DNA of 64,000 bases from an uncultured Parvularculaceae bacterium (GCA_913055785.1 CAJXLJ010000005.1:1-64000), one strand, 5' to 3'. Numbered from the stretch's first letter, positions 19,294 to 28,911 are shown. Translations and numbers: made by a program. Notes: generated by a model not told the origin, from the letters alone.

Positions 19294-20835
19294 ATGCTGA
19301 AGGGATTGTCCCGCAACGGGTTGCTTGTCGCCGGCGCCGCCATCGCCTTTATCGGGATATTCTGGGCGGCCATGGGCAATCTCTGGTTCCGCTGGGGCGA
19401 AAGCCAGGAACTCTCCCACAGCTATTTCATCCCGGCGATTTCCGCCTGGCTGGTCTGGACCAACCGCGAAGCGGTTATCAAAAGCATCGGCGCACCGTCG
19501 ATCTACGGCGCCGCCGCGCTGATCGCCGCCGGCCTGTTTCTCCTCCTCGGGCAAGTCACCCACATCTTCGTGATCGAACATCTGGGGCTCGTCGTCGCCA
19601 TCGCCGGCCTCGTCGCCGGTTTCGGCGGACTGTCGCTGTTGCGCGTCACCGCCGCCCCGGTTGCGTTCCTTCTCTTCGCGGTCCCGCCGCCTTACTGGTT
19701 CATCACTGTGCTGTCGTGGAAGTTCCAGCAGATCTCGTCGATCATCGGCGTGTGGATGATCCAGCTCATGGACATTCCGGTTTACCTTTCCGGCAATATT
19801 ATCGATCTCGGCGACTACAAGCTGCAGGTCGCCGAAGCCTGCAGCGGCCTGCGCTACCTCTTTCCGTTTCTAAGCCTCGGCGTCATGACCGCCTATCTTT
19901 ACCGCGGACCGCTCTGGCAGAAGGCGGCGATCGTTCTCTCGACCGTGCCGATCACCATCGCCATGAACAGCTTCCGCATCGCCGCCACCGGCGCGCTCGT
20001 TCAGGCCTATGGAACAAGCCACGCGGAAGGCGCGCTGCATTTTTTCGAAGGCTGGGTGGTTTTCGTTCTCTGCCTTATCGCGCTGTTCGCCCTGATCTTC
20101 GTGTTTAGCTGGTTTTCAAAACCGCGCATCAGTCCGCTCGATAAACTCGGGGCGCCAGAGCTGGAGCCGGTCGCGCCGAGCGCGGGCGCGGTGAAGCGTC
20201 CGGTCATGGCGGCCGGCGTCTTCGGCGGCGCCATCGCCTTTTTCGGGCTTTCGCAAATGCTGACAACCGACGCGCTCATCATACCCGAACGCAAGGATTT
20301 CGCCGGCGTTCCCGCCGAATTCGAAGGCTGGGAAAGCACCGTCCTCCCCATGGACCCGAGCGTTGCAGAAGTGCTCGGCGCCGACGACACGATCGTCGTC
20401 AACCTGGTTTCGCCGGAAGACGAGTATTTCAATGTCTACATGGCTTATCTCGATGCGCAGCGCGACGGCCGGTCATGGCATTCGCCGCGCCAGTGCATGC
20501 CCGGCGGCGGCTGGCAGATCATGAGCCACGACATTCTTGAAACCACGGTGTCGAGCGGCCGGACCATTCATTACAACCGGCTGATCATTCAGAACCGGGA
20601 TGTGCGCCAGCTGGTCTATTACTGGTACGACCAGCGCGGACGGCAAGTCGCGAACGAGTTCGCCATGAAGTTCTGGCTGATCGTCGATGCGGTAATCAAG
20701 AAGCGCTCTGACGGCGCCATGGTGCGGGTAATTACGCCGATCCTGCGCGGCGAAAGCGTCGCTGACGCCGACGCCCGCCTCACCGCCATGATGTCGAAGA
20801 TGGACGCCTTCCTGCCGGAATACGTCCCGGAATAG
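19294..20835 (+). CDS. Exosortase fused to EpsI-type domain (XrtD/XrtE-like)
   Basis: About 513 aa. The first 280 residues form a polytopic exosortase: the predicted catalytic Cys in AEACSGLRYLFPF, Arg in AMNSFRIAATG and His in EGALHFFEGWVVF are all present. The C-terminal 200 residues are an EpsI (DUF3485) domain with SWHSPRQCMPGGGWQI. Exosortases cleave a C-terminal sorting signal from secreted proteins in Gram-negatives that make exopolysaccharide. The start at 19294 is preferred because AAAGGGAG precedes it; an ATG six codons earlier exists. No sorted substrate was seen in the window, so the subtype is left open. Confidence 0.85.
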   Translation: MLKGLSRNGLLVAGAAIAFIGIFWAAMGNLWFRWGESQELSHSYFIPAISAWLVWTNREAVIKSIGAPSIYGAAALIAAGLFLLLGQVTHIFVIEHLGLVVAIAGLVAGFGGLSLLRVTAAPVAFLLFAVPPPYWFITVLSWKFQQISSIIGVWMIQLMDIPVYLSGNIIDLGDYKLQVAEACSGLRYLFPFLSLGVMTAYLYRGPLWQKAAIVLSTVPITIAMNSFRIAATGALVQAYGTSHAEGALHFFEGWVVFVLCLIALFALIFVFSWFSKPRISPLDKLGAPELEPVAPSAGAVKRPVMAAGVFGGAIAFFGLSQMLTTDALIIPERKDFAGVPAEFEGWESTVLPMDPSVAEVLGADDTIVVNLVSPEDEYFNVYMAYLDAQRDGRSWHSPRQCMPGGGWQIMSHDILETTVSSGRTIHYNRLIIQNRDVRQLVYYWYDQRGRQVANEFAMKFWLIVDAVIKKRSDGAMVRVITPILRGESVADADARLTAMMSKMDAFLPEYVPE

Positions 20836-20841
20836 CGCCCG

Positions 20842-21924
20842 TCAGGCGAAATGCTTGGAAAGCTTCAGCCCCTGCCCCTGATAGTTCGAGCGAACATCGG
20901 CGCCGTATAGGCGCTCGGGCCGCGCCGCCATTCTTTCATAGACAAGCCGGGCGACAAGCTGGCCGTCTTCGAGCACGAACGGCGCATCATGACTTCTAAC
21001 CTCGAGGACGGCGCGGCTGCCGTTATAACGGCCTTCCGCCCAACCGAAACCGGGATCGAAGAAGCCTGCATAATGAACCCGGAACTCGCCGAGCCCCGGA
21101 CTGATCGGCGTCATTTCCGCCGCGTAATCCGGGGGAATCGCCAGCGCCTCTTTCGAAGCGAGAATGTAAAATTCGTCAGGGTCAAGAATAATGAAGCCGG
21201 ATTTCTGCGGCCCGATGGGCTCGAAGAAATCCTGGGGGTCAAGCGCGCCGGTCCGGTCGACGTCGATCAGCCCCGAATGGCGCCGGGCGCGCCAGCCGAT
21301 AGTCGCGCCTGCGCCCGCCAGGGAGACGGAAAGCCCGAGCCCCTCATCAATCCGCGCTTCCCCGTCAACCAGCGGCGACGCCTGATGCAGCGCGGCCAAA
21401 GCGCGGTCGTCGAGACGATAATCGCCGGCTTTCAAACGAAGCTGGTTAAGGCTCGACCCTTTTCTCGCCAGGATCGAAAACGTCCGTGGACAGATTTCCG
21501 CATAGAGCGGCCCTTCATAACCGGCGGGAATTTCATCGAACGCCGCGCCATAATCCGTCACCAGCCGGACGAAAACGTCGATCCGGCCGGTCGAACTTTT
21601 CGGATTGGCCGCGCCGATCAAACCGTCCGGCAAAGAGAGCCGCTCGTTCAGCTCCACAAGATAAACACACCCGCGCTCGAATACGGCGCCGTCGTCTAGC
21701 GAGAAGTCGCTCATGGCGAGGCTGGCGGTCAGGCGCTCGGCGACGGTGCGCGCGCGCGACGGCAGGAACGAGGCGCGAATCCGCCAGGCGCGGCTCCCGA
21801 GCGTCAGGTCGAGGCTCGCCGGCTGCAGCCTTTCCGGCGCGGCGCCGACGATCGCGCCCTTGTCCATCAGGCCGGCGATCATCGCCGCGGAGAGGACGCC
21901 GTCATTGAGGAGCTGAGGCTTCAT
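20842..21924 (-). CDS. dcd: 2'-Deoxycytidine 5'-triphosphate deaminase, two-domain form
   Basis: 360 aa, about twice the size of E. coli Dcd and built of two dUTPase-like beta-barrel halves, as is usual in alphaproteobacteria. The first half has LQPASLDLTLGSRAW and NPKSSTGRIDVFVRLVTDYG; the second has the GLGEFRVHYAGFFDPGFGWAEG block near the C-terminus, similar to the dUTPase signature. It converts dCTP to dUTP for thymidylate synthesis. The start MKPQLLND gives a normal protein; a longer frame of 47 codons upstream has an atypical leader. Convergent with the exosortase gene, only six bases apart. Confidence 0.9.
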   Translation of the reverse strand: MKPQLLNDGVLSAAMIAGLMDKGAIVGAAPERLQPASLDLTLGSRAWRIRASFLPSRARTVAERLTASLAMSDFSLDDGAVFERGCVYLVELNERLSLPDGLIGAANPKSSTGRIDVFVRLVTDYGAAFDEIPAGYEGPLYAEICPRTFSILARKGSSLNQLRLKAGDYRLDDRALAALHQASPLVDGEARIDEGLGLSVSLAGAGATIGWRARRHSGLIDVDRTGALDPQDFFEPIGPQKSGFIILDPDEFYILASKEALAIPPDYAAEMTPISPGLGEFRVHYAGFFDPGFGWAEGRYNGSRAVLEVRSHDAPFVLEDGQLVARLVYERMAARPERLYGADVRSNYQGQGLKLSKHFA

Positions 21925-22088
21925 GGCCGCCTCGTTTGCCCGCAGCGCCGCTGAGGCGCAAGGAGATTTGCGCGAATCCCCGCCGCATCTTTCCCCAGTG
22001 CGTTGAAAGAAGCGGCCCCGCTGGCCTATTGCGGCGACGCCGTTTAGAATTGCCGGTAAAGACACCAGTTTCGTGCGGGTAGAGCGTC

Positions 22089-22508
22089 ATGACGGCAGCT
22101 GACAAATACGACATCAACTATGAATGCGTCACCCGCGGCATCCGGGTCAGCGTCAAACCCTTTTATCTCGACGATGAGTCCGATCCGGAAGAGCCCCGTT
22201 ATGTGTGGGCCTACACGGTGCGCATCGACAATGAGTCGAGCGAAGTCGTTCAGCTCAAGACGCGCCACTGGCGGATCACCGACGCCATGGGCCTCACCGA
22301 CGAAGTCCGCGGCGATGGCGTTGTCGGCGAACAGCCGGTGATTCGCCCCGGCGAGGGCTTTGAGTACACATCCGGCGCGCCGCTGGCGACGCCTTCTGGC
22401 CTGATGGTCGGCAGCTACGGCATGTCCACCAGCCATGGCGAACTGTTTGAGGTCGATATTCCGGCCTTCTCCCTCGACAGCCCTCATGAATTGCGACAAA
22501 TCCACTGA
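22089..22508 (+). CDS. apaG: ApaG domain protein
   Basis: 139 aa immunoglobulin-like beta-sandwich protein; the ApaG fold includes the segments GIRVSVKPFYLDDES, YVWAYTVRIDNESSEVVQLKTRHW and VVGEQPVIRPGEGFEYTSGAPLATPSGLMVG, all typical. ApaG has been linked to Co2+/Mg2+ resistance and to diadenosine tetraphosphate metabolism, but its biochemical function is not settled. It is likely monocistronic and divergent from dcd; the trkH gene follows 53 bases later on the same strand. Confidence 0.95.
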   Translation: MTAADKYDINYECVTRGIRVSVKPFYLDDESDPEEPRYVWAYTVRIDNESSEVVQLKTRHWRITDAMGLTDEVRGDGVVGEQPVIRPGEGFEYTSGAPLATPSGLMVGSYGMSTSHGELFEVDIPAFSLDSPHELRQIH

Positions 22509-22561
22509 TCACTGAAGCGCCTTTCTCCAGCGCCGTGGCTACGTTCGGGACCTGAACCCTG

Positions 22562-24037
22562 ATGCTTGCATTCCGCCCTGTCGTATTGGTGACGGGGGCG
22601 CTAGTCGCCGCCCTCGGCGGAACCATGCTGATTCCGATGTGCGCGAACCTTCTGTCGGCAGACCCTGTTCATCGCGCTGACTGGGCCGCTTTCGCGATCG
22701 GCGCCATCCTCTGCCTGATCGCCGGCGGCGGCGCGGCGGCGGCGAGCTGGGGTCCGACCGACCGGCTGGGTATACGCGAAGGCTTCCTGCTGACCGGATT
22801 GAGCTGGCTCGGTCTCGTCGTCTTCAGCGCGATCCCGCTCGCTATCGGCGAACTTGACCTGACCTATGTCGATGCATTCTTCGAAGCGATGTCCGGGCTC
22901 ACCACGACCGGCTCGACGGTCGTCACCAATCTCGACGATGCGCCGCCCGGCGCGCTTTTATGGCGCTCCATGCTGCAATGGTTCGGCGGCGTCGGCATCA
23001 TCATCATGGCGTTCGCCGTGCTGCCTGCGCTCAAGGTCGGCGGCATGCAGCTTTTCAAGAATGAAGCGTGGGACACGTCCGAAAAATTCATCGCCAACGC
23101 TGCGCAATATTCGATCGGGCTCAGCGCGATATACATTTTCTTCACCGCGTTGTGCGGTCTCCTGCTCTGGGCGTCCGGCATGCCGGCCTTCGACGCGGTC
23201 AACCATGCGATGACGGCGGTCTCGACCGGCGGCTTTTCGACCAGAGACGCCTCGCTCGGCGCGTTCCTCACGGTAGGCCATGCGCCGCTCGATCTTGTCG
23301 TCACCGTTTTCATGCTGATCGGCAGCCTGCCGTTCGGCATCTTCCTGATCGTGTTCGCGCGCGGCGCGTGGAAGCGGCTGGTCACCGACAGCCAGATTCG
23401 CTTCTTTCTGATCATCGTCGTCGGCCTCACCGTCGTCATGATGATCCGCCTCATGACGTTTTTTGATGATATCAGCCTTTTTCACGCTTTCCGGCTTTCG
23501 ATCTTCAACGTCGTATCGATCCTCACCGGCACAGGATATTCGACGATCGATTACGATAACTGGGGGACGTTCGCGGTCGCGTTCTTTTTTTGCATCATGT
23601 TTATCGGCGGCTGCGCCGGCTCGACTTCCTGCGGCATGAAAGTGTTCCGGTTTCAGGTGGCGCTCGCCGCCATATCGGTTTACGCGCGCCGCCTCGCGCA
23701 TCCCAACGGGGTTTTCGTTGCGCGTTACAACGGCCGCCCGCTAACCAACGACGTCTTCGTTTCAGTCCTCAGTTTCTTCTTCGTTTATTTCGCGTCTTTC
23801 GCGACGCTTGCGGTGATCCTGTCCGGCCTCGGTCTCGACACGCTGACAGCGCTCTCATCCGCCGGCACGGCGATCGCCAATGTCGGCCCCGGGCTTGGCG
23901 ATATTGTCGGTCCCGCCGGCAATTTCTCGACGCTGCCGGATGCCGCCAAGCTCGCCCTCGCCGGCGGCATGCTGCTCGGACGGCTCGAGTTCTTCACGCT
24001 GCTGGTGTTGTTCTCGCCCGCCTTCTGGCGCGGTTAG
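22562..24037 (+). CDS. trkH: TrkH-family potassium uptake protein
   Basis: 491 aa, about ten membrane helices. Four selectivity-filter-like segments are visible: MSGLTTTGSTVVTN, AVSTGGFSTRD, ILTGTGYSTIDYD and GTAIANVGPGLGDIVG, plus FIGGCAGSTSCGMKVFRFQV linking two repeats. TrkH forms the K+ conducting subunit that works with the cytosolic TrkA ring, not present in this window. The downstream gene converges with an exact four-base overlap. The start at 22562 is consistent with the hydrophobic N-terminus. Confidence 0.92.
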   Translation: MLAFRPVVLVTGALVAALGGTMLIPMCANLLSADPVHRADWAAFAIGAILCLIAGGGAAAASWGPTDRLGIREGFLLTGLSWLGLVVFSAIPLAIGELDLTYVDAFFEAMSGLTTTGSTVVTNLDDAPPGALLWRSMLQWFGGVGIIIMAFAVLPALKVGGMQLFKNEAWDTSEKFIANAAQYSIGLSAIYIFFTALCGLLLWASGMPAFDAVNHAMTAVSTGGFSTRDASLGAFLTVGHAPLDLVVTVFMLIGSLPFGIFLIVFARGAWKRLVTDSQIRFFLIIVVGLTVVMMIRLMTFFDDISLFHAFRLSIFNVVSILTGTGYSTIDYDNWGTFAVAFFFCIMFIGGCAGSTSCGMKVFRFQVALAAISVYARRLAHPNGVFVARYNGRPLTNDVFVSVLSFFFVYFASFATLAVILSGLGLDTLTALSSAGTAIANVGPGLGDIVGPAGNFSTLPDAAKLALAGGMLLGRLEFFTLLVLFSPAFWRG

Positions 24038-24915
24038 AGGGACGTCGCGCCGAACGTATCGCAGGCCGCGACATCGCCGGAGCGGTATCCGGTCGTGAAC
24101 CAGCGCTGACGCTGCGCCGATGAGCCGTGGGTGAAGCTGTCCGGCGTCACGCGGCGCCCGGCGTTCCGTTGCAGCGTATCGTCGCCGATCGCCGAAGCGG
24201 CGGCGAGCCCTTCTTCAATATCGCCGTCATCGAGAAAATCCGCATAGCGGTCGGCGCGATGCGCCCAGACGCCGGCATAGCAGTCCGCCTGAAGCTCCAT
24301 GCGCACCTGCCACTCATTGGCTTCCGTCTCGCTTCGCGCCGCTTTTCGCGCTGTCATCACCTGATCGGAAATTCCGGTGATTGTTTGCACATGATGCCCG
24401 ACCTCGTGGGCGATCACATAAGCGCCGGGAAAATCTCCCTGCACGCGAAACTCGGTTCTCAATTGCCGGAAGAATTGCGTATCGAGATAAACCTTGCGAT
24501 CGGCGGGGCAATAGAACGGCCCAACGGCTGACGTCGCATATCCGCAGGCGGATGAAACGCCGCCCGAAAACAGGACCAGTACGGGTTCGGGATAGTCCGA
24601 GCCGTTTTCCGAGAAGATCTGGGACCAGACATCCTCGGTCGACGCCAGCACCGCCCGCACGAATTGCGAGTCCTCGTCATCCACCGGCGCGCTCGCCTGC
24701 TGGCTCGCCGGCATGCCCTGCAGCAGGGTCAGCGGGTTAACGCCGACGGAATAAAGCCCGAAGCCGATCACCCCGAGAACGACGATCCCGGCGATGCCGA
24801 AACGGCTGACGATGAGCCGCAGCAGCATGAGAATGATCCCGCCGCCGACGCCGCCGCCGCCCCCGCGACCGTCTTCCACATTCTTGCTCTGCCGCCGTCC
24901 CCGCCACTTCACCAT
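24034..24915 (-). CDS. Neutral zinc metallopeptidase, YpfJ family
   Basis: 293 aa. The N-terminal KWRGRRQSKNVED segment is diagnostic of the family, followed by one membrane helix (about residues 35-58, RFGIAGIVVLGVIGFGLYSVG). The catalytic region has HEVGHHVQTITGI (HExxH) with downstream ELQADCYAGVWAH supplying the third ligand. Predicted to act at the envelope; substrate unknown. The start at 24915 is preferred because it gives the standard N-terminus (MVKWRGRR). It converges on trkH with a four-base overlap (TTAG). Confidence 0.88.
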   Translation of the reverse strand: MVKWRGRRQSKNVEDGRGGGGGVGGGIILMLLRLIVSRFGIAGIVVLGVIGFGLYSVGVNPLTLLQGMPASQQASAPVDDEDSQFVRAVLASTEDVWSQIFSENGSDYPEPVLVLFSGGVSSACGYATSAVGPFYCPADRKVYLDTQFFRQLRTEFRVQGDFPGAYVIAHEVGHHVQTITGISDQVMTARKAARSETEANEWQVRMELQADCYAGVWAHRADRYADFLDDGDIEEGLAAASAIGDDTLQRNAGRRVTPDSFTHGSSAQRQRWFTTGYRSGDVAACDTFGATSL

Positions 24916-25077
24916 GCCGCACGCTCCCGCATTAACCACGTGATGAGGCGCACTAAGCCGGAAACAGCCGCCCCTGTCGAGACCTAAGCCCTTTAGAAGC
25001 CTGCCGTTTAAGGCGCCGCCTTGACTTCGCGCGGCCCAGAGAGGATTCTTGCAGCGTGGGGATTAGTGGGGAAATTC

Positions 25078-26409
25078 ATGTCCGGCGAAGGCTATTACAC
25101 ACGGCTGGCGGCGGTGATTGTCACCGCGGCGCTGCTGGTCGGCGCCGTCGTGAAACCGAACGCCGGACGCGACGCCGTGGAGCGCGCGGCGGCTGTCGCG
25201 GCTTCCGTCGAGACGACGCCGATGGCGGCGAAGGCGTGCGCGATTGGCGAGCCGGCTTTCGCTGGTCCGTTCGCGCTGATCGATGACGTGCTCAGCGTGT
25301 CGCCGCTGGGCGGCGTTACGGCGCCGGGCGAGGTTCTGCCGGCGCCATATATCCGCATCAACACGCGCAAGGGCGCAACCGCTTTCGAACGCCGCATGAC
25401 CACCGCCTTTGCGCCGGCGAAGGCCGACATCACCGCCATCGAACGCCGGATCGACCGGGATGATACGGGCCGCGCGACGGCGCAGTCCTGGACCGTGCAT
25501 TTCCGCTCCTGCGAAAAGATTTCCTTCTATTACGACCGGCTCGACAACATCAGCGACGATATTCTGAAGCGCGCGGGCGGGCTTAAAAATTTCGCCGAAC
25601 TCGGCGGCCCCGATCATATCGCCATTGAAACGCGCGTCCGCGTTCAGAAGGGCGACGCCATCGGCGAAGCGGACGGTTTCGATGTCGGCCTCCACGACCT
25701 CGGCGCCGCGCCGGCGACACTGGAGCGCCCGGAACGCTATACGTCGAACCCCTACGCCCGCGCCGCCGTGTTCGACGCAGCGCCCTCGCTGGTCGCGGCG
25801 ATCACGCCGGACATCAGCCGCGCGCGCTGCCCGATCGAATATCTTCCCCGGGACGAACGGTCCCGATGGGCCGCAAAGCTTGGCGACAGCTGGGGCATCC
25901 GCAAGGCGAAGGGCGACAACGCCTGCCGCACGGCGATTACCGATACAGCCGGCGCGGCGGAAGGGGTCTGGTATTCCGACGCCGCTCACAACGCCGCGAC
26001 GACGAAAGTCAGCGCCATCGCGCTCGCCGCAGACGCAATCGACCCCGACCGGCTGATCTTCTCGCTGCACGGGCGCCTGCCGTCGCTGAAGCCGGACCTT
26101 GTCGCCCTCGCGCCGTTCATGGACAGCGAAAAGGTGAGGGCGTCAAAAGACTTTCTTTCTTTCGACAAGGGCGAAGGAAGGATCAACACGCCGTTCGCCG
26201 ACGTTTCCGACGGCGAGGTCTATTGCTACCAGCGCCTGCGGGTCAATTTCGTCGGCCCCCTGATCAACGGCGTTATCCTGCTGGAGCGGCGCAGCGAAGA
26301 GGACGGGCCGGCGCTCCTGAAGATCGAAGCGCGCGGCGACGTTTTCTCCTGCATCGATCTGAAAGACCCCTGGTCATTCACCGGCGACGAGACGACCTTC
26401 TACCGATAG
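25078..26409 (+). CDS. Hypothetical exported protein with a barrel-sandwich-like segment
   Basis: About 443 aa from the ATG at 25078; the longer reading starts with TTG. One hydrophobic segment near the N-terminus (LAAVIVTAALLVGAVV) is a signal peptide or anchor. In the middle, RVRVQKGDAIGEADGFDVGLHDLG resembles the central strands of M23-type or lipoyl-type barrel sandwiches, but the HxH and HxxxD zinc motifs of active M23 peptidases are not seen. Four conserved-looking Cys (KACAIG, RSCEK, ARCPIEYL, DNACRTA) could form disulfides. Function unrecognised. It ends 13 bases before the ABC permease stop, convergent. Confidence 0.6.
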   Translation: MSGEGYYTRLAAVIVTAALLVGAVVKPNAGRDAVERAAAVAASVETTPMAAKACAIGEPAFAGPFALIDDVLSVSPLGGVTAPGEVLPAPYIRINTRKGATAFERRMTTAFAPAKADITAIERRIDRDDTGRATAQSWTVHFRSCEKISFYYDRLDNISDDILKRAGGLKNFAELGGPDHIAIETRVRVQKGDAIGEADGFDVGLHDLGAAPATLERPERYTSNPYARAAVFDAAPSLVAAITPDISRARCPIEYLPRDERSRWAAKLGDSWGIRKAKGDNACRTAITDTAGAAEGVWYSDAAHNAATTKVSAIALAADAIDPDRLIFSLHGRLPSLKPDLVALAPFMDSEKVRASKDFLSFDKGEGRINTPFADVSDGEVYCYQRLRVNFVGPLINGVILLERRSEEDGPALLKIEARGDVFSCIDLKDPWSFTGDETTFYR

Positions 26410-26421
26410 CCTCGCCTCAGA

Positions 26422-27231
26422 TCACTTGATCTGCATCCGACTCATGTCGATCAGCATCAGGAGCATGGCGGCGACGCCGCCGACCAGGCCGAGCGACAGC
26501 GCCATATTCACCTTCTCCGGCATGAAGCCCAGGGTATTGAACGGCATCAGCCAGGGGAAAAAGATCCCGTATTTCGACGCCTGCGCAAAGATCGCGAAAA
26601 AGCCGCCGCCGACGCCAAGCGCCAGCGGAATGAGAAAGTTGCGGAACTTGAACGCGGCCCAGAGCTGTACGGCGATCAGCAGGAACGACGAAAGATAGAT
26701 ATAGGCGAGACGCTCGACCACCACCCATTTCCAGTTCCTGACCAGAAGCGCCGCATCGAGATCGCCGAAAGCGGTGTCTTCATCGTTGAGCATGCTCTCG
26801 GCGAGCGCCGCATATGGCGCGGGATCAATGAGCTTGTGTTCGGGATTGAGATAGCCCGCGAGCCAGCCGCCGAACCATAACAGCAGCCCGGTGAGAATGC
26901 TCATGCCCGCGATCAGCAACAGCGCCACCACCGCCTTCGCCGCGAAAAGCCGCCATTTCGGCACCGGCAGGGCGAGCAGATGCGCCCATGTCTTCGGGCC
27001 GTGTTCGAGCTGCGCCATCAGCGTTGCGATGATCGTTGCAGAGAGCGGCAGCATGAACGTCGCCCAGGCGGTGAAGCCGGCGAAGAAATAGAACGGCCAA
27101 ACCTCTAGCTCGGCGCCGCTCGCCTGCAGCGAAAAGAACAGGAGCGCCACCAGCGCCGGACCGGCGAGAAAGACCAGCATGATCTTCGAACGCTTCAGCT
27201 TCATGAGTTCGACTTGAATGGATGTCAGCAT
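26422..27231 (-). CDS. ABC-2 type transporter permease
   Basis: 269 aa, six predicted membrane helices, of the lantibiotic-immunity/MutE-EpiE-like ABC-2 family. It starts MLTSIQVELMKLKRSKIMLVF, typical of that group. It is the second gene of a two-gene operon with the ATPase, 11 bases downstream of its stop, so the two probably form a complete exporter. The exported substrate is not predictable. Confidence 0.85.
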   Translation of the reverse strand: MLTSIQVELMKLKRSKIMLVFLAGPALVALLFFSLQASGAELEVWPFYFFAGFTAWATFMLPLSATIIATLMAQLEHGPKTWAHLLALPVPKWRLFAAKAVVALLLIAGMSILTGLLLWFGGWLAGYLNPEHKLIDPAPYAALAESMLNDEDTAFGDLDAALLVRNWKWVVVERLAYIYLSSFLLIAVQLWAAFKFRNFLIPLALGVGGGFFAIFAQASKYGIFFPWLMPFNTLGFMPEKVNMALSLGLVGGVAAMLLMLIDMSRMQIK

Positions 27232-27242
27232 GGCCCCCTCCC

Positions 27243-28181
27243 TTACGCGTCCGCCTGATCGTCAGCGCGCGGCGGCGCTCCGATCACCTGCAGGAACAGT
27301 TCTTCAAGCGTCCAGGGCGCGAGCGCCAGATGATGAACGTCCACGCCCGCTTCAACGAGCTTGCGGTTGACGGCGGCGGCTTCGGCTTCAGCGCCGTCAT
27401 TCGAGGCGAGCTCGATCGCCAGCTTGCCGCCGCGGCGTTCGATCCTCTTGCCCATGCCGGAAAGCTGAGCGCGCGCCGCCGCTTCGTCGACGCAGGCGAT
27501 TTCGAGCCGCGACGCATGCAGCCCGCGCAAATCGTTCATGCCGCCCTGAAAAACGATCTTTCCGAGATGAATGACCGCCACATGCGACGCCATCTGCTGC
27601 ATCTCCGCGAGATGGTGCGAGGAAACGAACACCGTCGCCCCGGTGCGTTCGGGGAGCGACGTAATGAATTCGCGCATCTCGCGGATACCAACCGGATCAA
27701 GCCCGTTGGTCGGTTCGTCAAAGACCAGAAGCTTCGGCTTGCCGAGCAGCGCGCGAGCGAGCCCGAGCCGGTGTCTCATGCCGAGCGAGTATTTGCGCAC
27801 CAGCCGGTTCGGCACGTGGGTGAGCTCGACCGTCTCCAGCACGCGGTCGATTTCCGACTTGTCGAGCCCCAATAGCCTTCGGGTGATGTCGAGATTTTCG
27901 CGTCCCGTCAGATGCTCGTAATGGGCCGGCGTTTCAAACGCGACGCCGACATTCTTGAGCGCCTTCGTGCGACGGCGCATCAGGTCCTCGCCGAAAATAC
28001 GGATCTTTCCCTTGTTGGGCTGCAACAGTCCGAGGATCATGCGGATCGTCGTCGTCTTGCCGGCGCCGTTGGGCCCCAGAAAGCCGTAGATCGCCCCTTC
28101 GGGCACGGCGAGATCGACGCCGTCTACGGCTTTCACGCCGAGAAACTTCTTGTGCAGATTTTCTGTCTCGATCGCCGTCAT
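27243..28181 (-). CDS. ABC transporter ATP-binding protein
   Basis: 312 aa, with Walker A GPNGAGKTTTI, signature YSLGMRHRLGLA, Walker B LLVFDEPTNGLDP and the H-loop in VFVSSHHLAEMQQ. The C-terminal 80 residues form an extra substrate/regulatory extension seen in BcrA/NatA-like ATPases. It pairs with the ABC-2 permease immediately downstream. Such pairs export antimicrobial peptides, lipids or Na+, but no cognate gene is present here; the assignment stops at family level. Confidence 0.93.
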   Translation of the reverse strand: MTAIETENLHKKFLGVKAVDGVDLAVPEGAIYGFLGPNGAGKTTTIRMILGLLQPNKGKIRIFGEDLMRRRTKALKNVGVAFETPAHYEHLTGRENLDITRRLLGLDKSEIDRVLETVELTHVPNRLVRKYSLGMRHRLGLARALLGKPKLLVFDEPTNGLDPVGIREMREFITSLPERTGATVFVSSHHLAEMQQMASHVAVIHLGKIVFQGGMNDLRGLHASRLEIACVDEAAARAQLSGMGKRIERRGGKLAIELASNDGAEAEAAAVNRKLVEAGVDVHHLALAPWTLEELFLQVIGAPPRADDQADA

Positions 28182-28356
28182 CGCGGCGCCCCCTTCTCAT
28201 TCCGGTCGCTTATCCAGTCCCGCTGTTTTCGCAGGTTGACCCGGAATCTGGAACCATGAACGGCGATGCGCAAGCGCGCCTGCGGCGGGCGGGCCGTTCC
28301 TCGCGGCGAACCGCGCATGCTGACGATGAAACGAAGGGCTGATGCGGGAAAGCGCG

Positions 28357-28797
28357 TCAGGCGCCGGCGCACCACGCGCCCTTGGGCGAAGGAACCGCGA
28401 GACCCGCTTTGACCAGCGCGGCGCCGGCGTCTCGCCCGTTCGCCTCAAGCCGCGCCACGACCCGGCCGGCGTATTTGCCGCGCCGCACATCCTTGAGCAC
28501 CAGCCGTCCGCCTGCCCCTTGAAGCAGGCCTTCGAGATACGCCTTGGCGGCAAGCGCCTTTTCCTTCTCGGCGGCGCATTTCGGGCGGAAGAGCTCCGGC
28601 GCGTCGACGCCCTGAAGGCGCACGGAAACCGTCACTTCCTGATCGATCCAGACGGCGACCCGCATTTTCACCGTATCCCCGTCTACGACCCGCAGGAGCT
28701 CGCCGCGCAGGGGCCCCAAGGGCTCCGCCCCGAACGCAGGGTTGAGCGCAGGCCCGCAGGCCATCAGGCAGAGGAGAAAACCGAGCCGAAACCACAT
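28357..28797 (-). CDS. Secreted thermonuclease-like (SNase) protein
   Basis: About 146 aa. The N-terminus (MWFRLGFLLCLMACGP) is a signal peptide, possibly lipidated. The SNase fold is marked by GELLRVVDGDTVKMRVAVW, VRLQGVDAPEL and GKYAGRVVARL, which give the Arg, Asp, Glu and Arg residues expected around the Ca2+ and phosphate site. Substrate could be extracellular nucleic acid, but many proteobacterial homologues are untested. The start at 28797 is chosen because the longer frame begins with TTG. Confidence 0.8.
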   Translation of the reverse strand: MWFRLGFLLCLMACGPALNPAFGAEPLGPLRGELLRVVDGDTVKMRVAVWIDQEVTVSVRLQGVDAPELFRPKCAAEKEKALAAKAYLEGLLQGAGGRLVLKDVRRGKYAGRVVARLEANGRDAGAALVKAGLAVPSPKGAWCAGA

Positions 28798-28911
28798 ACA
28801 CGCATAAGTGGCATGTTTATAGTTTGTTCTCAATATGGTTGAGAGCCGGGCTATTGAACCGCTTGAGCCGCAAACACGACTAATCAGAAAAACGGTGCTT
28901 AAGGGGCTCAG

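Noticed and set aside
28195..28260. Possible third copy of the REP-like repeat near the ABC ATPase gene
   Set aside because: Only about ten bases match and the stem is missing.
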